Counted from the first letter of the stretch, positions 1 through 8,297 are shown. The stretch is 32,189 bases of DNA from Bryobacterales bacterium (GCA_022823865.1 JAJEHF010000128.1:1-32189), one strand, 5' to 3'. Program-made: numbers and translations. The notes: generated by a model not told the origin, from the sequence alone.

Positions 1-137
1 GCATCTCGTCGCTGAGCGCGAGGCAGGCTCGTCGGCTGGGGAAGGGCACCGGAACTCCGCCGGAGCCACCGGGCTCCGACGCTACGAGCATAAAACATTT
101 CAGCGCCTAATTGCAATGTTATTTTGGAATCGACCTA

Positions 138-398
138 CTAGTCGCCGGTCAGTTCGGGTACAGCCGCCGGCCGATATAAGCCCGCGCCTTCCAGTAGCCC
201 TTCGAGCCGTGCCATGCGTTGCTCCAACGCTCCCAGTCGTGTATCCAGCGTCCCGACCCGAGTTCCCAACTCGCGTAACTCGCTACGCAGTTCGCCGCGC
301 ATCGCCCTGAGTGATGCAACTGCCATTCCGCCTACTGTGAGCACCAGCCCGGCCAGAGCAACGCCCACAGCTAGAATACCTACCAACTCAGGACTCAT
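138..398 (-). CDS. Small membrane-anchored coiled-coil protein
   Basis: An 86-residue protein starting at an ATG. Residues about 5-29 form one hydrophobic helix (LVGILAVGVALAGLVLTVGG). They are followed by a charged heptad-like stretch, residues about 33-70, rich in Arg, Glu and Leu (ELRSELRELGTRV, LEQRMARLEGLLEG), as expected for a coiled coil. The layout, one N-terminal membrane segment and then a short coiled coil, is common among small uncharacterised bacterial proteins, and no enzymatic motif is present. The role is unknown; it could be a membrane-tethered oligomerisation or scaffold peptide. It stands alone next to a transposase relic, with no obvious operon partner. The existence of the gene is well supported by the start and its protein-like composition. 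Confidence 0.65.
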   Translation of the reverse strand: MSPELVGILAVGVALAGLVLTVGGMAVASLRAMRGELRSELRELGTRVGTLDTRLGALEQRMARLEGLLEGAGLYRPAAVPELTGD

Positions 399-575
399 GA
401 CCTAAATTATTGCACGACCGGGGTCTGGTCGCGCCTCCTCGGTCGCTTGCTGATGGCGATCGCCGATACACTTTCCAAGTTCTTATTACGCCACGAATTC
501 TAACATTGATACGGGGAGCCGTGATGGGTGGGGTGTCACGCAATTCCACCTGTCATACGCTGTTCCGTACGACAA

Positions 576-845
576 GTGGAGCAAGTCGAGCACCGCATGT
601 TCTGCCACATCAAGCAGACTTAGCGCGGGTGCCCTCAGGCGTGTTGCGAGCTGGTGGTGAGTCTGATCGTAGTAAGGACGACCAAGGAGTGCTTGGCGAT
701 TCAGCTGGAACTGAACGAGAACCGCTACGAGACCGGACCCAAGGTCAGCGACGAGGAGATGGAGACGCCTTCCATTGGTCGAGCGACTTTTCACGGCAGG
801 CGAAACTACACCTTGGCACTGCGGCCACCAAATGACTACGGCTAA
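576..845 (+). pseudogene. Decayed C-terminal end of an ISAzo13-type transposase
   Basis: Reading in frame from 576 gives a segment that matches the C-terminus of ISAzo13 (Rhodopirellula-type) transposases as I know them: VEHRMFCHIKQ, then a stop, RG, then ELVVSLIVVRTTK, LELNENRYETG, KVSDEEM and FHGRRNYTLA, ending at TAA 843-845. The family pattern is roughly KIEHRxFxxI..NWRG, RTxxGL, LDxxxYxTGxKxSDxEM and HxxWNYTI. The in-frame TAG at 621-623 sits where the family has the Trp of NWRG. Just upstream, pieces of the preceding family motif (CH, then DKWSK) appear in the other two frames, near 551 and 571, so at least two frameshifts are present. No terminal inverted repeats or intact N-terminus were found. 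It is a dead insertion-sequence remnant. Confidence 0.7.
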
Positions 846-882
846 CACCCTCGCCGCGGGGCACCGGGACCCTAAGCTCGAT

Positions 883-2451
883 TCAGAAGTAGAGCTGAAT
901 CATGCGCCCGTCGAGCTCGTCGATGGTCGAGCGGCGACTCGTCCACAGCGGCTCGGCAAGCTGCGCATTCCACTCGGCGAGTTCGGCTTCCAAGCGCGCG
1001 ACGATGTCAGGATGGGCGTCGGCCAGATTTTCGCGCTCGCCGACATCGGCCGAGAGATCGTACAGCACCGTCAGCTGGCCGTGGGGCGAGACCGGCGGAT
1101 AGTCGACCGCCGGCAGCAGCCTTCCGCCAGGAGCATCCTCCTCCTTGAGGTCCGTCAGGTCCACTTTCCATAGCTTCCACTTGCCCCAACGCACCGACAT
1201 GTTCGGGGCAGACCTCCAGAACAGAAACTCGTGCGGAGCGCCGTCGACCTCACCGCGCAAGTACGGCAACAGGTTCACGCTGTCGGGGCTCTCGGCCTGG
1301 CCGGGGCCGTCGCCCGCTGCGGCCGCGAAGGTGGCGTACAGGTCGAGCGAGATCGCCGGCTGCTCGTAGACCGCACCCTGAGGCAGCCCGGCGGGCCACT
1401 TCACGATGAACGGCACGCGCACGCCGCCCTCCAAGTGGTAGCGCTTCGCGCCGCTGAGCGGCGCGTTCGTACAGATAACGTCCTGCGCGTAGTTGATGCA
1501 GCCGTTGTCCGAGAGAAACACCATCAGCGTGTCTTGCTCAAGATCATGCTTTCTCAGGGTCGCGACGATATCGCCAACCATGTCGTCCACCGAGGCCACC
1601 ATTCCGGCGAAAATCCGCGCCCCCTCGCCCTCGATGTGCGGGAATCTGCTGACATATTCCTCGGTAGCCTGAATCGGCGTATGCGGAGCGTTCGGCGTCA
1701 CCATCAGGAAGAACCGCTCGTCCGCGTGACGCTCGATGAAGTCGACCGCCCGCTCGGCGAAGACGTCGGTCAGGTACTCCTCCACCTTGACGACCTCGAA
1801 TCCGTCCAAGATCTCGCGGGCGTTGTGCGGGCTCGTGCGGTCGCCGGAAACCGCCCCGGGCCAAGAATGCACGCCTTCCTTGGCCGAGTCGATGTAGCTG
1901 GTGCCGCCGCCTAGAATTCCGAAGAACTCGTCGAAGCCCCGATTCAGCGGGTGATACTGCTCCAGCGCGCCCAAGTGCCACTTGCCGACCAAGCCGGTGG
2001 AATATCCCGCGCCACGCATGAGATCGCCGAGCGTCCGCTGGTCCAGCGGCAGCCCAAGCTCGGCGTCGGGACCGCGAGCGTAGTTGGAAGTCGGGTTGTA
2101 TTCATAGCCGAATCGGCTCTGCACGCGACCTGAGAACAGGCCTGCCCTCGTCGGGCTGCACACTGCGGCGGAAACATAGCCGTCCGTAAGGCGCACGCCC
2201 ATCTCGGCCATCGCGTCGATGTGCGGCGTGTGGATGATCTCGGAGCCGTTGGCGCTGATGTCGCCATAGCCGAGGTCGTCCGCCACTACCACGATCACGT
2301 TGGGGGGTGGCGGGCCTTCGACCGCCGGCTGGCAGCCGGACGCAGTCGCGAGCAGCACGCCGATGGCGCACAGCGCACCGAGCCCCGCCTTGCCGAAACA
2401 GCTTCGCGGCACACAACAATCCGAACCCGATAAATCCCCCTTCAGTCTCAT
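883..2451 (-). CDS. Exported lipoprotein sulfatase (arylsulfatase, type I)
   Basis: A 522-residue sulfatase of the alkaline-phosphatase fold. The N-terminus has a hydrophobic stretch ending in TASGC (Cys40), a probable lipoprotein signal, so the enzyme would sit in the periplasm or at the outer membrane. Metal-binding ADDLG lies at residues 57-61. The formylglycine signature CSPTR is at 98-102, with Cys98 as the residue to be oxidised. GKWHLG and a downstream SDNG motif are further typical elements. It resembles arylsulfatase A/N-acetylgalactosamine-6-sulfatase-like enzymes more than choline sulfatases, but the substrate cannot be read from sequence. The start is supported by GGAGGG six bases before the ATG. 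It is divergent from the next sulfatase, with only about 90 bp between them. No formylglycine-generating enzyme is in the window. Confidence 0.92.
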   Translation of the reverse strand: MRLKGDLSGSDCCVPRSCFGKAGLGALCAIGVLLATASGCQPAVEGPPPPNVIVVVADDLGYGDISANGSEIIHTPHIDAMAEMGVRLTDGYVSAAVCSPTRAGLFSGRVQSRFGYEYNPTSNYARGPDAELGLPLDQRTLGDLMRGAGYSTGLVGKWHLGALEQYHPLNRGFDEFFGILGGGTSYIDSAKEGVHSWPGAVSGDRTSPHNAREILDGFEVVKVEEYLTDVFAERAVDFIERHADERFFLMVTPNAPHTPIQATEEYVSRFPHIEGEGARIFAGMVASVDDMVGDIVATLRKHDLEQDTLMVFLSDNGCINYAQDVICTNAPLSGAKRYHLEGGVRVPFIVKWPAGLPQGAVYEQPAISLDLYATFAAAAGDGPGQAESPDSVNLLPYLRGEVDGAPHEFLFWRSAPNMSVRWGKWKLWKVDLTDLKEEDAPGGRLLPAVDYPPVSPHGQLTVLYDLSADVGERENLADAHPDIVARLEAELAEWNAQLAEPLWTSRRSTIDELDGRMIQLYF

Positions 2452-2541
2452 CTCAATCCCTCCGCACTCTCACCGGCTGGCGACGGAAAGGGCCGGCCAT
2501 GCCGACCCGTCGTGGCCAGACCGTCCGATATCATAGCTGCG
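2452..2541. promoter_or_regulatory. Shared divergent promoter region of two sulfatase genes
   Basis: Both flanking sulfatase genes must be transcribed outward from this 90-bp gap. The minus-strand gene has a clear GGAGGG ribosome-binding site next to its ATG. No convincing -35/-10 pair was found by eye. The region is called from gene geometry only, and a shared operator is an inference. Confidence 0.3.
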
Positions 2542-4101
2542 ATGCAACGCCCCCTCGCCTCACCGACACCTACTCGCCCCCATCGCACGGCACCAGACGG
2601 GAATCCGTGGCAGTCCACACCGCGTGCGGCCTGGGTTGCCGCGATCGCCCTGTGCTGCTGCTTGCTGCTGCCCCAGCCGGGGCAGGCTCAGGCCGACTAC
2701 TTCCCGCCAGATCCTGGCATCAAGATGGACGATTTTCCGAATATCGTGCTCATCACGGGTGACCACCTCCGCTGGGACCATGTGGCGGCCAACGGGAACG
2801 ATGCCATCCTGACGCCTCATATGGACCGCTTGGCACGAGAGGGCGTGACGTTTCGGTCGCACTTCACGGTGGGCGTCGCTTGCGCCCCCAACCGTGCCTC
2901 GCTGATGACCGGGAGGTATCCGCACGCCCACGGCGTGATCAACAACGGCATCAAGATGCCTCAGGACGAGGTGACGCTCACGCACGTGTTGCGGGAAGCG
3001 GGATATTACACCGGCCAGATGGGCAAGCTGCACTTCCTGCCGCACAAGGACCGCGACCACCGGGAGCCGCACCCGCCCTACGGCTTCCATCAGATGCGGA
3101 TATCAGACGAGCCGGGCTGCTACGACGATGATTACGGTCGGTGGCTCTGGGCCCAAGGCAAGGATGTGCGCGAGAAGGCGCGCGTTACCATGCCGGGCGA
3201 GCGACTCCAATTCGAGCACTATGTCTTCGAAGGCGAAGACAGAACCACGCACGCCTCGTGGGTAGCCACAGAGACCCTCACGTTCATCGAGGACACGCTC
3301 CAGCGTCACCCGGGGCGGCCGTTTTTCGTGCATGCAGGCTTCTACGCGCCGCACCCGCCATTGAACCCCCCGGCATCGGCGCTCGCCCTGTACGACGGTC
3401 GCGAGCTGCCCCCGCGCCGCTATTCCGCGGACGAGGTCGCGTTGTTGCCGCCGAACTTGGCGCGTTCGATGACGGCGCTGCTGGAAACGCCGGAAGCCAC
3501 TTGGGACTCATATCGCAAGTACTTCTACGCGATGGTGACGCACCTCGACGAGAACATCGGCCGCATCATTGACGCCGTCGAGCAGGCCGGGATCGCCGAC
3601 CGCACGCTGTTCGTCCTCACCAGCGACCACGGGGACTACCTCGGAGACCACAATCTCTACAACAAGAGCGCCCGGCCTTACGATGGCGCACTGAGGATCC
3701 CGCTCATCTTTCGCGGGCCGGGCGTGCCCACCAATGTGGCGTCAGACGATCTCGTGGAGATCGTCGATGTGATGCCGACGCTGCTTGAAATGCTCGGCCT
3801 CGAGCTGCCCAAGGGCAACCAGGGCATGTCCCTGACGCCAGTTATGCGGGGCGGTTCTGGACGGGATCTGATCTACATGCAAGCGATGACCAATCGCATG
3901 GTCCGTACGCAGTCCGCCAAGTACTGGATCGACGCTGATGGCGAAGAGGTGCTGTTTGATTACTCGACCGACCCGCACGAGCTGCGCAATGTGGCCCAAT
4001 CGCCGGAACATGCGAGCCTGCGCGACGAGCTGCGCGTCCGGCTCATCCGCAAGGCCATCAGCGCTCGCGACCCGCTGCCGGAGCGCATCAGGCCGTACTA
4101 A
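2542..4101 (+). CDS. Secreted sulfatase (type I, formylglycine)
   Basis: A 519-residue sulfatase from the ATG at 2542; a GTG at 2512 would add ten residues. Residues about 29-50 (hydrophobic AAWVAAIALCCCLLL ending PGQAQA) look like a Sec signal peptide, so the enzyme is probably periplasmic. Metal-ligand region ITGDHLRWDH is at 71-80, the formylglycine signature CAPNR is at 114-118, GKLHF follows, and SDHGDYLGDH is the second metal site. The overall pattern resembles the choline-sulfatase/iduronate-sulfatase-like branch; the substrate is unknown. The C-terminus (FDYSTDPHELRN, ending RIRPY) is notable because a shortened copy of it lies 2.4 kb downstream. The gene holds a 9-bp direct repeat, GAGCTGCGC at 3979 and 4027, which explains the deletion seen in that copy. 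Confidence 0.92.
   Translation: MQRPLASPTPTRPHRTAPDGNPWQSTPRAAWVAAIALCCCLLLPQPGQAQADYFPPDPGIKMDDFPNIVLITGDHLRWDHVAANGNDAILTPHMDRLAREGVTFRSHFTVGVACAPNRASLMTGRYPHAHGVINNGIKMPQDEVTLTHVLREAGYYTGQMGKLHFLPHKDRDHREPHPPYGFHQMRISDEPGCYDDDYGRWLWAQGKDVREKARVTMPGERLQFEHYVFEGEDRTTHASWVATETLTFIEDTLQRHPGRPFFVHAGFYAPHPPLNPPASALALYDGRELPPRRYSADEVALLPPNLARSMTALLETPEATWDSYRKYFYAMVTHLDENIGRIIDAVEQAGIADRTLFVLTSDHGDYLGDHNLYNKSARPYDGALRIPLIFRGPGVPTNVASDDLVEIVDVMPTLLEMLGLELPKGNQGMSLTPVMRGGSGRDLIYMQAMTNRMVRTQSAKYWIDADGEEVLFDYSTDPHELRNVAQSPEHASLRDELRVRLIRKAISARDPLPERIRPY
3979..4035 (+). repeat. 9-bp direct repeat within sulfatase (GAGCTGCGC, 48 bp apart)
   Basis: GAGCTGCGC occurs at 3979-3987 and 4027-4035. The related relic at 6469-6574 has only one copy (6500-6507) and lacks exactly the 48 bp between, the footprint expected of slippage or recombination between direct repeats. 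Confidence 0.85.
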
Positions 4102-4106
4102 TCGCT

Positions 4107-4127
4107 CTTCCGCCGCCGTGGCGGAGG
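4107..4127 (+). terminator. Hairpin after sulfatase, possible terminator
   Basis: The inverted repeat CTTCCGCC / GGCGGAGG (8 bp including one G-U pair, 5-base loop) starts six bases after the sulfatase stop codon. It has no T-run after it, so an intrinsic terminator is only a possibility. Confidence 0.35.
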
Positions 4128-4799
4128 AATCTACCCGTCACTACAGCTGGTTCGAGCAGGTCGTTCTTCAACTACATCCGTGGTCCCTTGGCGCTTCGCC
4201 GTGGTCGGAAGTGTGCGCGAAATCGCTAGCTTCGACGGCCTAGGCGCCAAGAGCGCGGACCTGTCCTCGCGTGACCATCGACTGCGCGCCCAGCCAGCGT
4301 TTCCGCTGGACCGCCATGTTGACTTCGGGCCCGCGGTAGATATCTTGCCGAGCGCCCGGTGATTCATGTGGTTCGGGAGTCGAGCCGGCCAATGCCTGCC
4401 CAACTCGTCCTCCCGCACGCTGGCGATGCAGCCCAGTGCCGCGAGTCGCAATGTCGGGCTCTGAGGCGCGGTCTCTCGGCGAAGACCACGGCATTGACGC
4501 CTACGGGCCCGCCGCTAGGTCCCGAGTTGTAACCCGCCCTGAAGTCGGCGAATCCCCTAGAATCGTGGCGTGAGAGCGCGCTTGACAAATGTCCCCAGAG
4601 ACACTGAAACGCCCTCGCTGGCCATGATGAAGCGGGACAACATGGACCATCGGATTACGGCTGCACCTTGCCAGGAAGCAGCCCCTTGCGGGTGGCGTCT
4701 GGCGTCGACGGCACGGGCGTGACACAAGAATACTGGCGAATCGCGGCTAGGGCGTGGCTCGCGTTGGTCGCAGGTACCGTTTCGCTTATTGGCCAAACC
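4128..4799. other. Gene-poor spacer, possibly containing a decayed minus-strand gene
   Basis: There is no intact gene in about 670 bp. On the minus strand, three successive frames give protein-like pieces: VGVNAVVFAERPRL near 4500-4460, then ASVREDELGRHWPARLP near 4420-4370, then IYRGPEVNMAVQR near 4335-4300, ending at a stop at 4240. The order runs correctly toward a C-terminus, which would fit a frameshifted relic. I do not recognise the family, and GC-rich noncoding DNA can mimic this. Confidence 0.25.
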
Positions 4800-6287
4800 A
4801 TGGAACCACGGATTGCCGTCGGCGGAATTCTGCACGAATCCAACACCTTCTCGTCCGACCTCACGGACCTCGATGATTTTCGCGGGAGGTCGCTCCGTCG
4901 CGGACCCGAGATCCGAGACGAGTACGTTGATTCGCAGCACGAGATCGGCGGCTACATCGAGGGAGCCCAGGCGCTCGGCTTGGACTTGGTGTTCACCGTC
5001 GTCGGAAATGCAACTCCGGCTGGACCGGTCACCGATCGCGCGTTCGACACGTTGACATCCGAGCTCATCGAGCGCCTAAGACGGGCCGGGCCCCTCGACG
5101 GGCTCCTTCTGGCGTTGCACGGAGCTATGGTCGTCGAGAGCCATCCCGATGGGGATGCGGAAGTGTTGCGCCGCTTGCGTCTGGCACTCGGGAATGATCT
5201 GCCGATAGTCGTCACCCACGATGCCCACGCTAACGTTGCGCCTTCGGAAATCGAGCTGTCGACAGCGTTGGTGCTGTACAAGGAAGTTCCTCACGTGGAC
5301 CAGCGCGAGCGTGGCATGCACGCAGCGGAGATCATGGCGAAGATCGTCAACGAAGGCGTCCGGCCGGCGCAGGCGATTGAGAAGCCGCCACTGCTCTATA
5401 ACATCCTGTTCCATAACACCAACCGCGAACCGATGCTTCCGCTCGTGCAGGAGGCCCGGCGCCTCGAGCAGGAGGATCCTCGGATCCTAGGGGTCAGCGT
5501 CCCGGTGGGCTACCAGTACGCGGACGTTCCCCACATGGGCCCGAGTGTCGTCGTCGTCACTGACGGTGATCCGGAGTTGGCACAGGCAGAAGCGAAGAGA
5601 CTGGCTGAAATGATGTGGGAGCACCGGAAGGTGATGAAGTTGAACCTGCCGGATGCTGCCGAAGCGGTCAAGCAAGCAATCGCCGAGCCCAACACGCCCG
5701 TAGTGCTTGTGGAAATGGGCGACAACATAGGAGGCGGGTCCGCCGGCGACAGCACCGCGGTTCTCGAGGAACTCGTCAACCAAGGCGCGCGCGGATACGT
5801 GTCCGCAATGTTCGATCCCGACGCGGTTCGGTATGCGACGGAGATCGGGATCGGGGGGGACTTCGACCTAATGGTCGGAGGCAAGAGCGACGACCTCCAC
5901 GGGCCGCCGGTTCGGATAAGGGGCGAAGTCAAGCTCATTTACGACGGTCAGTACGTCGAGACCGCGATTCGCCACGGGGGGCGCCGCTATCTCGATCAGG
6001 GCCTCACCGTCGTGATCCATGCGGAAGGCTCCACCGCGGATCTCCCGAACGTGGTGCTGCTCAACAGCAAGAGGCACACTCCCTTCAGCTTGGGCCAGCT
6101 CACCAGCGCCGGAATCGTACCGGAGCGCCAGAAGATCCTGGTGGTGAAGGCCGCAGTTGCGTTTCGAGCTGCATACGAGCCAATTGCCGGCACGATCATC
6201 GAGGTGGACACACCCGGGCTCACAGCCGTGAATCCGAATCGCTTCACCTACGAGCGAGTTCGGCCGGATCTGTTCGGACTCCGGTAG
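4800..6287 (+). CDS. M81 family metallopeptidase (MlrC/microcystinase C-like)
   Basis: A 495-residue protein starting at MEPRIAVGGILHESNTFS, the typical M81 N-terminus. Zinc-ligand candidates are visible: HES at residues 12-14, HDAHAN at 140-145 and HVDQRERG at 165-172. The C-terminal half carries the MlrC C-terminal domain pattern, including GDNIGGGSAGDST and the late VKAAVAFRAAY segment. The family is named after the enzyme that cleaves linear breakdown products of microcystin. Most members are of unknown substrate and probably act on unusual peptides or amides. Length fits the family. An upstream in-frame extension (RIAARAWLALVAGTVSLIGQT) could act as a signal segment if translation began near 4719, but no ribosome-binding site favours it. 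Context: the gene lies between a sulfatase and a partial duplicate of that sulfatase's end. Confidence 0.88.
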   Translation: MEPRIAVGGILHESNTFSSDLTDLDDFRGRSLRRGPEIRDEYVDSQHEIGGYIEGAQALGLDLVFTVVGNATPAGPVTDRAFDTLTSELIERLRRAGPLDGLLLALHGAMVVESHPDGDAEVLRRLRLALGNDLPIVVTHDAHANVAPSEIELSTALVLYKEVPHVDQRERGMHAAEIMAKIVNEGVRPAQAIEKPPLLYNILFHNTNREPMLPLVQEARRLEQEDPRILGVSVPVGYQYADVPHMGPSVVVVTDGDPELAQAEAKRLAEMMWEHRKVMKLNLPDAAEAVKQAIAEPNTPVVLVEMGDNIGGGSAGDSTAVLEELVNQGARGYVSAMFDPDAVRYATEIGIGGDFDLMVGGKSDDLHGPPVRIRGEVKLIYDGQYVETAIRHGGRRYLDQGLTVVIHAEGSTADLPNVVLLNSKRHTPFSLGQLTSAGIVPERQKILVVKAAVAFRAAYEPIAGTIIEVDTPGLTAVNPNRFTYERVRPDLFGLR

Positions 6288-6465
6288 CAATTCCGATTTC
6301 GGGTTCTCACAGTGCTCGGCCCCCGCGGGTGAGCGCGCCACGACGGCGGCCAGGGCAAGGTCGCGGGAGCGGCTGGGATTGCGGTGCAGGATGCGCTCGA
6401 GGCCGAGGGAGCGGCAGGTGCCTACCACGGCGGCGACGTGGCCGTGGCCCCAACGCTGGTGGCGC
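6288..6465 (+). other. Debris between M81 gene and sulfatase relic
   Basis: One frame here reads ARHDGGQGKVAGAAGIAV, then QDALEAEGAAGAYHGGDV, ending around 6470, without an initiator. It looks like coding sequence from the middle of a protein. There is a weak resemblance to the metal-ligand region of M20 amidohydrolases (HDxxGH.. region), which I do not trust. It joins directly onto the sulfatase relic in another frame. Nothing else is visible. Confidence 0.2.
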
Positions 6466-6468
6466 AGA

Positions 6469-6574
6469 TGTGCTGTTCGATTGCTCGACCGACCCGCACG
6501 AGCTGCGAGTCTGGCTGATCCGCAAGGCAATTGATGCTCGCGACCCGCTCCCGGAGGGGATCAGACCGTACTAA
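6469..6574 (+). pseudogene. Sulfatase C-terminal fragment (duplicate of the 2542-4101 gene end)
   Basis: The frame reads DVLFDCSTDPHELR, then VWLIRKAIDARDPLP, ending EGIRPY and TAA. It matches the last part of the upstream sulfatase (VLFDYSTDPHELR ... LIRKAISARDPLPERIRPY) almost residue for residue. Sixteen codons are missing exactly between the two copies of GAGCTGCG that flank them in the intact gene (3979 and 4027); one copy remains here at 6500-6507. The rest of the sulfatase is absent, so no function is expected. It shows that a paralogue or duplicate once existed on this side of the M81 gene. Confidence 0.85.
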
Positions 6575-6737
6575 CGGACGCCAACGAGCCCAGAGGGCCG
6601 GCGGCACTGCCGGAAAGCTGCCACCTGCATGGCACCGAAAAGCTCAGAGCGGGCACCGGAACGTGGCTTGGGCCATTCCAAGAACCGGAGCTACACGTTC
6701 GGGCTGGACGGCGCTCGGCGCAGGAGCGCACGCGAAC

Positions 6738-7112
6738 TTACGACCCGCGCTTGAAGCCACGCAACGCCGGTCTGCACAGCCTATCGAACAATGTGACGAG
6801 CCGCGCAATCACTTCGTCCACGATGTTCTGAGGGACAGTATCGATGTGCCTCCCATTCCAGGCTTCGAGATCGAGGGCACGAGGCTGGTCGCAGCGGATT
6901 ACACCCTTCGTTCGGATACCCACCTTGTCGAGCGATACTGCAAATCCATGCCGGCGCGCAAAGCTCCCGCGCGTAGTAATCGGCAGCACGATCGGCGTCC
7001 CGGTCAGCTCGTTGAACGCTGCCCGGGACACGACCAAGACCGGACGAGTGCCCTGCTGTTCATGGCCGGAGGTGGGGTCGAGGCTGACGAGCCAGATGTC
7101 ACCTCGCTTCAC
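6738..7112 (-). CDS. MazF/PemK-family endoribonuclease toxin
   Basis: A 124-residue protein starting KRGDIWLVSLDPTSGHEQQGTRPVLVVS by its pattern. This is the classic MazF/PemK opening: GDIW, then G.E..G.RPVLVVS. The middle TPIVLPITTR and the late IRCDQPRALDL also fit the family. Toxins of this class cleave single-stranded RNA at short motifs and are blocked by the partner antitoxin. Start codon is GTG at 7112-7110, sharing one base with the TAG stop of the antitoxin gene, so the two are translationally coupled. Length is slightly above the usual 110-115 residues because of a C-terminal RGFKRGS tail. No damage is visible, so the toxin is probably functional. Confidence 0.9.
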   Translation of the reverse strand: MKRGDIWLVSLDPTSGHEQQGTRPVLVVSRAAFNELTGTPIVLPITTRGSFARRHGFAVSLDKVGIRTKGVIRCDQPRALDLEAWNGRHIDTVPQNIVDEVIARLVTLFDRLCRPALRGFKRGS

Positions 7113-7387
7113 TACAGAAGCTCTCTCCCAACTGGCTTAGCATCAAGCCAAGCGCGATCTTCGGCAGAGGGAGTGCCAGTCTCCTCACACTGTGCCAGAA
7201 GCTCATCTAGCGTGTATTGGGGGCGCTTTCTCGGCTCCACGACCAGGCGACCATTCTCCACTCCGATGTCCACCTTGGCCCCCGCCGCGAGGCTCAGCAG
7301 GTCGAGAATGGCCGGGGGAACAGCGAGCATGACGGATCCGCCGACCTTGCGCATAGTTGTTGGATGCATTGGAGCTTCCGTAGTCAT
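7112..7387 (-). CDS. MazE/AbrB-type antitoxin of the MazF-like toxin
   Basis: A 91-residue protein from the ATG at 7387; a TTG two codons earlier and an ATG at 7369 are alternatives. Residues about 11-52 (TMRKVGGSVMLAVPPAILDLL ... VDIGVENGRLVVEP by pattern) form the SpoVT/AbrB-like swapped-hairpin DNA-binding fold seen in MazE and ChpS antitoxins. The C-terminal part (YTLDELLAQCE and after) is the usual toxin-binding tail. It lies upstream of, and overlaps by one base with, the toxin gene, the canonical antitoxin-first order. An imperfect palindrome TAGTcatatacaACTA at 7381-7396 covers the start and is a candidate autoregulatory operator. Confidence 0.87.
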   Translation of the reverse strand: MTTEAPMHPTTMRKVGGSVMLAVPPAILDLLSLAAGAKVDIGVENGRLVVEPRKRPQYTLDELLAQCEETGTPSAEDRAWLDAKPVGRELL

Positions 7388-7396
7388 ATACAACTA
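7381..7396. promoter_or_regulatory. Palindrome at the antitoxin start, possible operator
   Basis: TAGT-8 bases-ACTA with an AT-rich centre (catataca) overlies the antitoxin start codon. MazE-type antitoxins commonly bind palindromes near their own promoter. The assignment is inferred from position and symmetry only. Confidence 0.3.
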
Positions 7397-7541
7397 GAAC
7401 AACTGCCGATTGGCCACGCAAGCTCCGCGGTGACCGGACTCGAGTGCATCGCTCGGGTGAGCCCCGCTAGCCGCAGCCGGCTGTGCGAGCATTTGTAATC
7501 CCTTGCATTGTGCAAGGTCTCGAATGGAGGACCACGCTTCA

Positions 7542-8297
7542 ATGAAAGTTCGATTCGCTGCGGCGGTCACTGCCGTCTGCTTGTGCTCAACGGCACCGCT
7601 GCAAAGTGCGGAAATCATCAGGGACTCGCTGCAGACCAAGCTAGTCGAGGCAGGCGCTGTCGAATACGCGGTGCTGCTGCCGGACAGCTATGACCGCAAC
7701 GGCAGCGAGCTACCGCTTTTGCTGATGCTCCATAGCGCGAGCGGAAACCGCGAGCAGCTAGCGCGGTTCCAACCCCAGATCCAAGCCATGTGGGCCGCCA
7801 AGGAACTGCCCGAGATGATCGTGGCGGTGCCATCGGTGGCGACCGGCTCGATCTACATGGACAGCTATGACGGAGAGAACCGCTGGGAGTCGTTCATCAT
7901 GACCGAGTTCTTGCCGCACCTGCGAGACACGTTCCGAGCCAGCACGGCTCGCGAGTCCACGATGGTGACCGGCATCTCGATGGGGGGCTTCGGCAGCCTG
8001 CGGCTTGGCTTCAAGTACCCGGAGGCATTCGGGGCCTTGGCTGCCATGGAGCCCGGCGCATGGCCGGGCCTGACTTGGGACGCAGTTCCGGACCGCAATA
8101 AAATCCGCACGCCCGGTCGCATCGCCGCGCTGTTCGGAGACCCGTTCGACCCCGAACGCTTCCGGCAGGAAAACCCCGCATCGATCGTGCAAAACGCGCC
8201 AGAGCGGCTGCGCGACTCGGCAATCTACATCGAAGTGGGCGATGAGGACTTCTTGGGCAACATGGAGGGAGTCGACTTCTTGCACCGCCTGCTGTAG
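7542..8297 (+). CDS. Secreted esterase domain (alpha/beta hydrolase), cut by an amber codon
   Basis: From the ATG at 7542 (GGAGG 11 bases upstream) there are 251 codons to a TAG at 8295-8297. Residues 1-23 form a Sec signal peptide (VRFAAAVTAVCLCST, cut after QSA). The body is an esterase-D/feruloyl-esterase-like alpha/beta hydrolase: LLLMLHSASG near 60, nucleophile elbow GISMGG with Ser146, and the acid segment EVGDEDF (Asp234/236). The frame stays open after the TAG and continues with RHRLRHEFRLVRWADHTGS, which carries the expected catalytic His. The stop falls where relatives have Trp (LHRLLW), a single TGG to TAG change. The truncated product would lack the catalytic His, so it is inactive unless the codon is read through or is a sequence error. 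Confidence 0.8.
   Translation: MKVRFAAAVTAVCLCSTAPLQSAEIIRDSLQTKLVEAGAVEYAVLLPDSYDRNGSELPLLLMLHSASGNREQLARFQPQIQAMWAAKELPEMIVAVPSVATGSIYMDSYDGENRWESFIMTEFLPHLRDTFRASTARESTMVTGISMGGFGSLRLGFKYPEAFGALAAMEPGAWPGLTWDAVPDRNKIRTPGRIAALFGDPFDPERFRQENPASIVQNAPERLRDSAIYIEVGDEDFLGNMEGVDFLHRLL
8295..8297 (+). other. In-frame amber codon inside a two-domain hydrolase frame
   Basis: TAG separates two parts of one continuous frame (7542-9386). The following 21 codons before the next ATG (8361) are plainly coding, because they complete the esterase fold including the ADH motif. TAG is a normal terminator elsewhere in the window, so genome-wide recoding is unlikely. Confidence 0.85.

Noticed and set aside
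6330..6470. M20 amidohydrolase fragment (HDGGQGKVAGAAG)
   Set aside because: The resemblance is limited to a few residues and the key metal-binding pattern is not present; left as unidentified debris.
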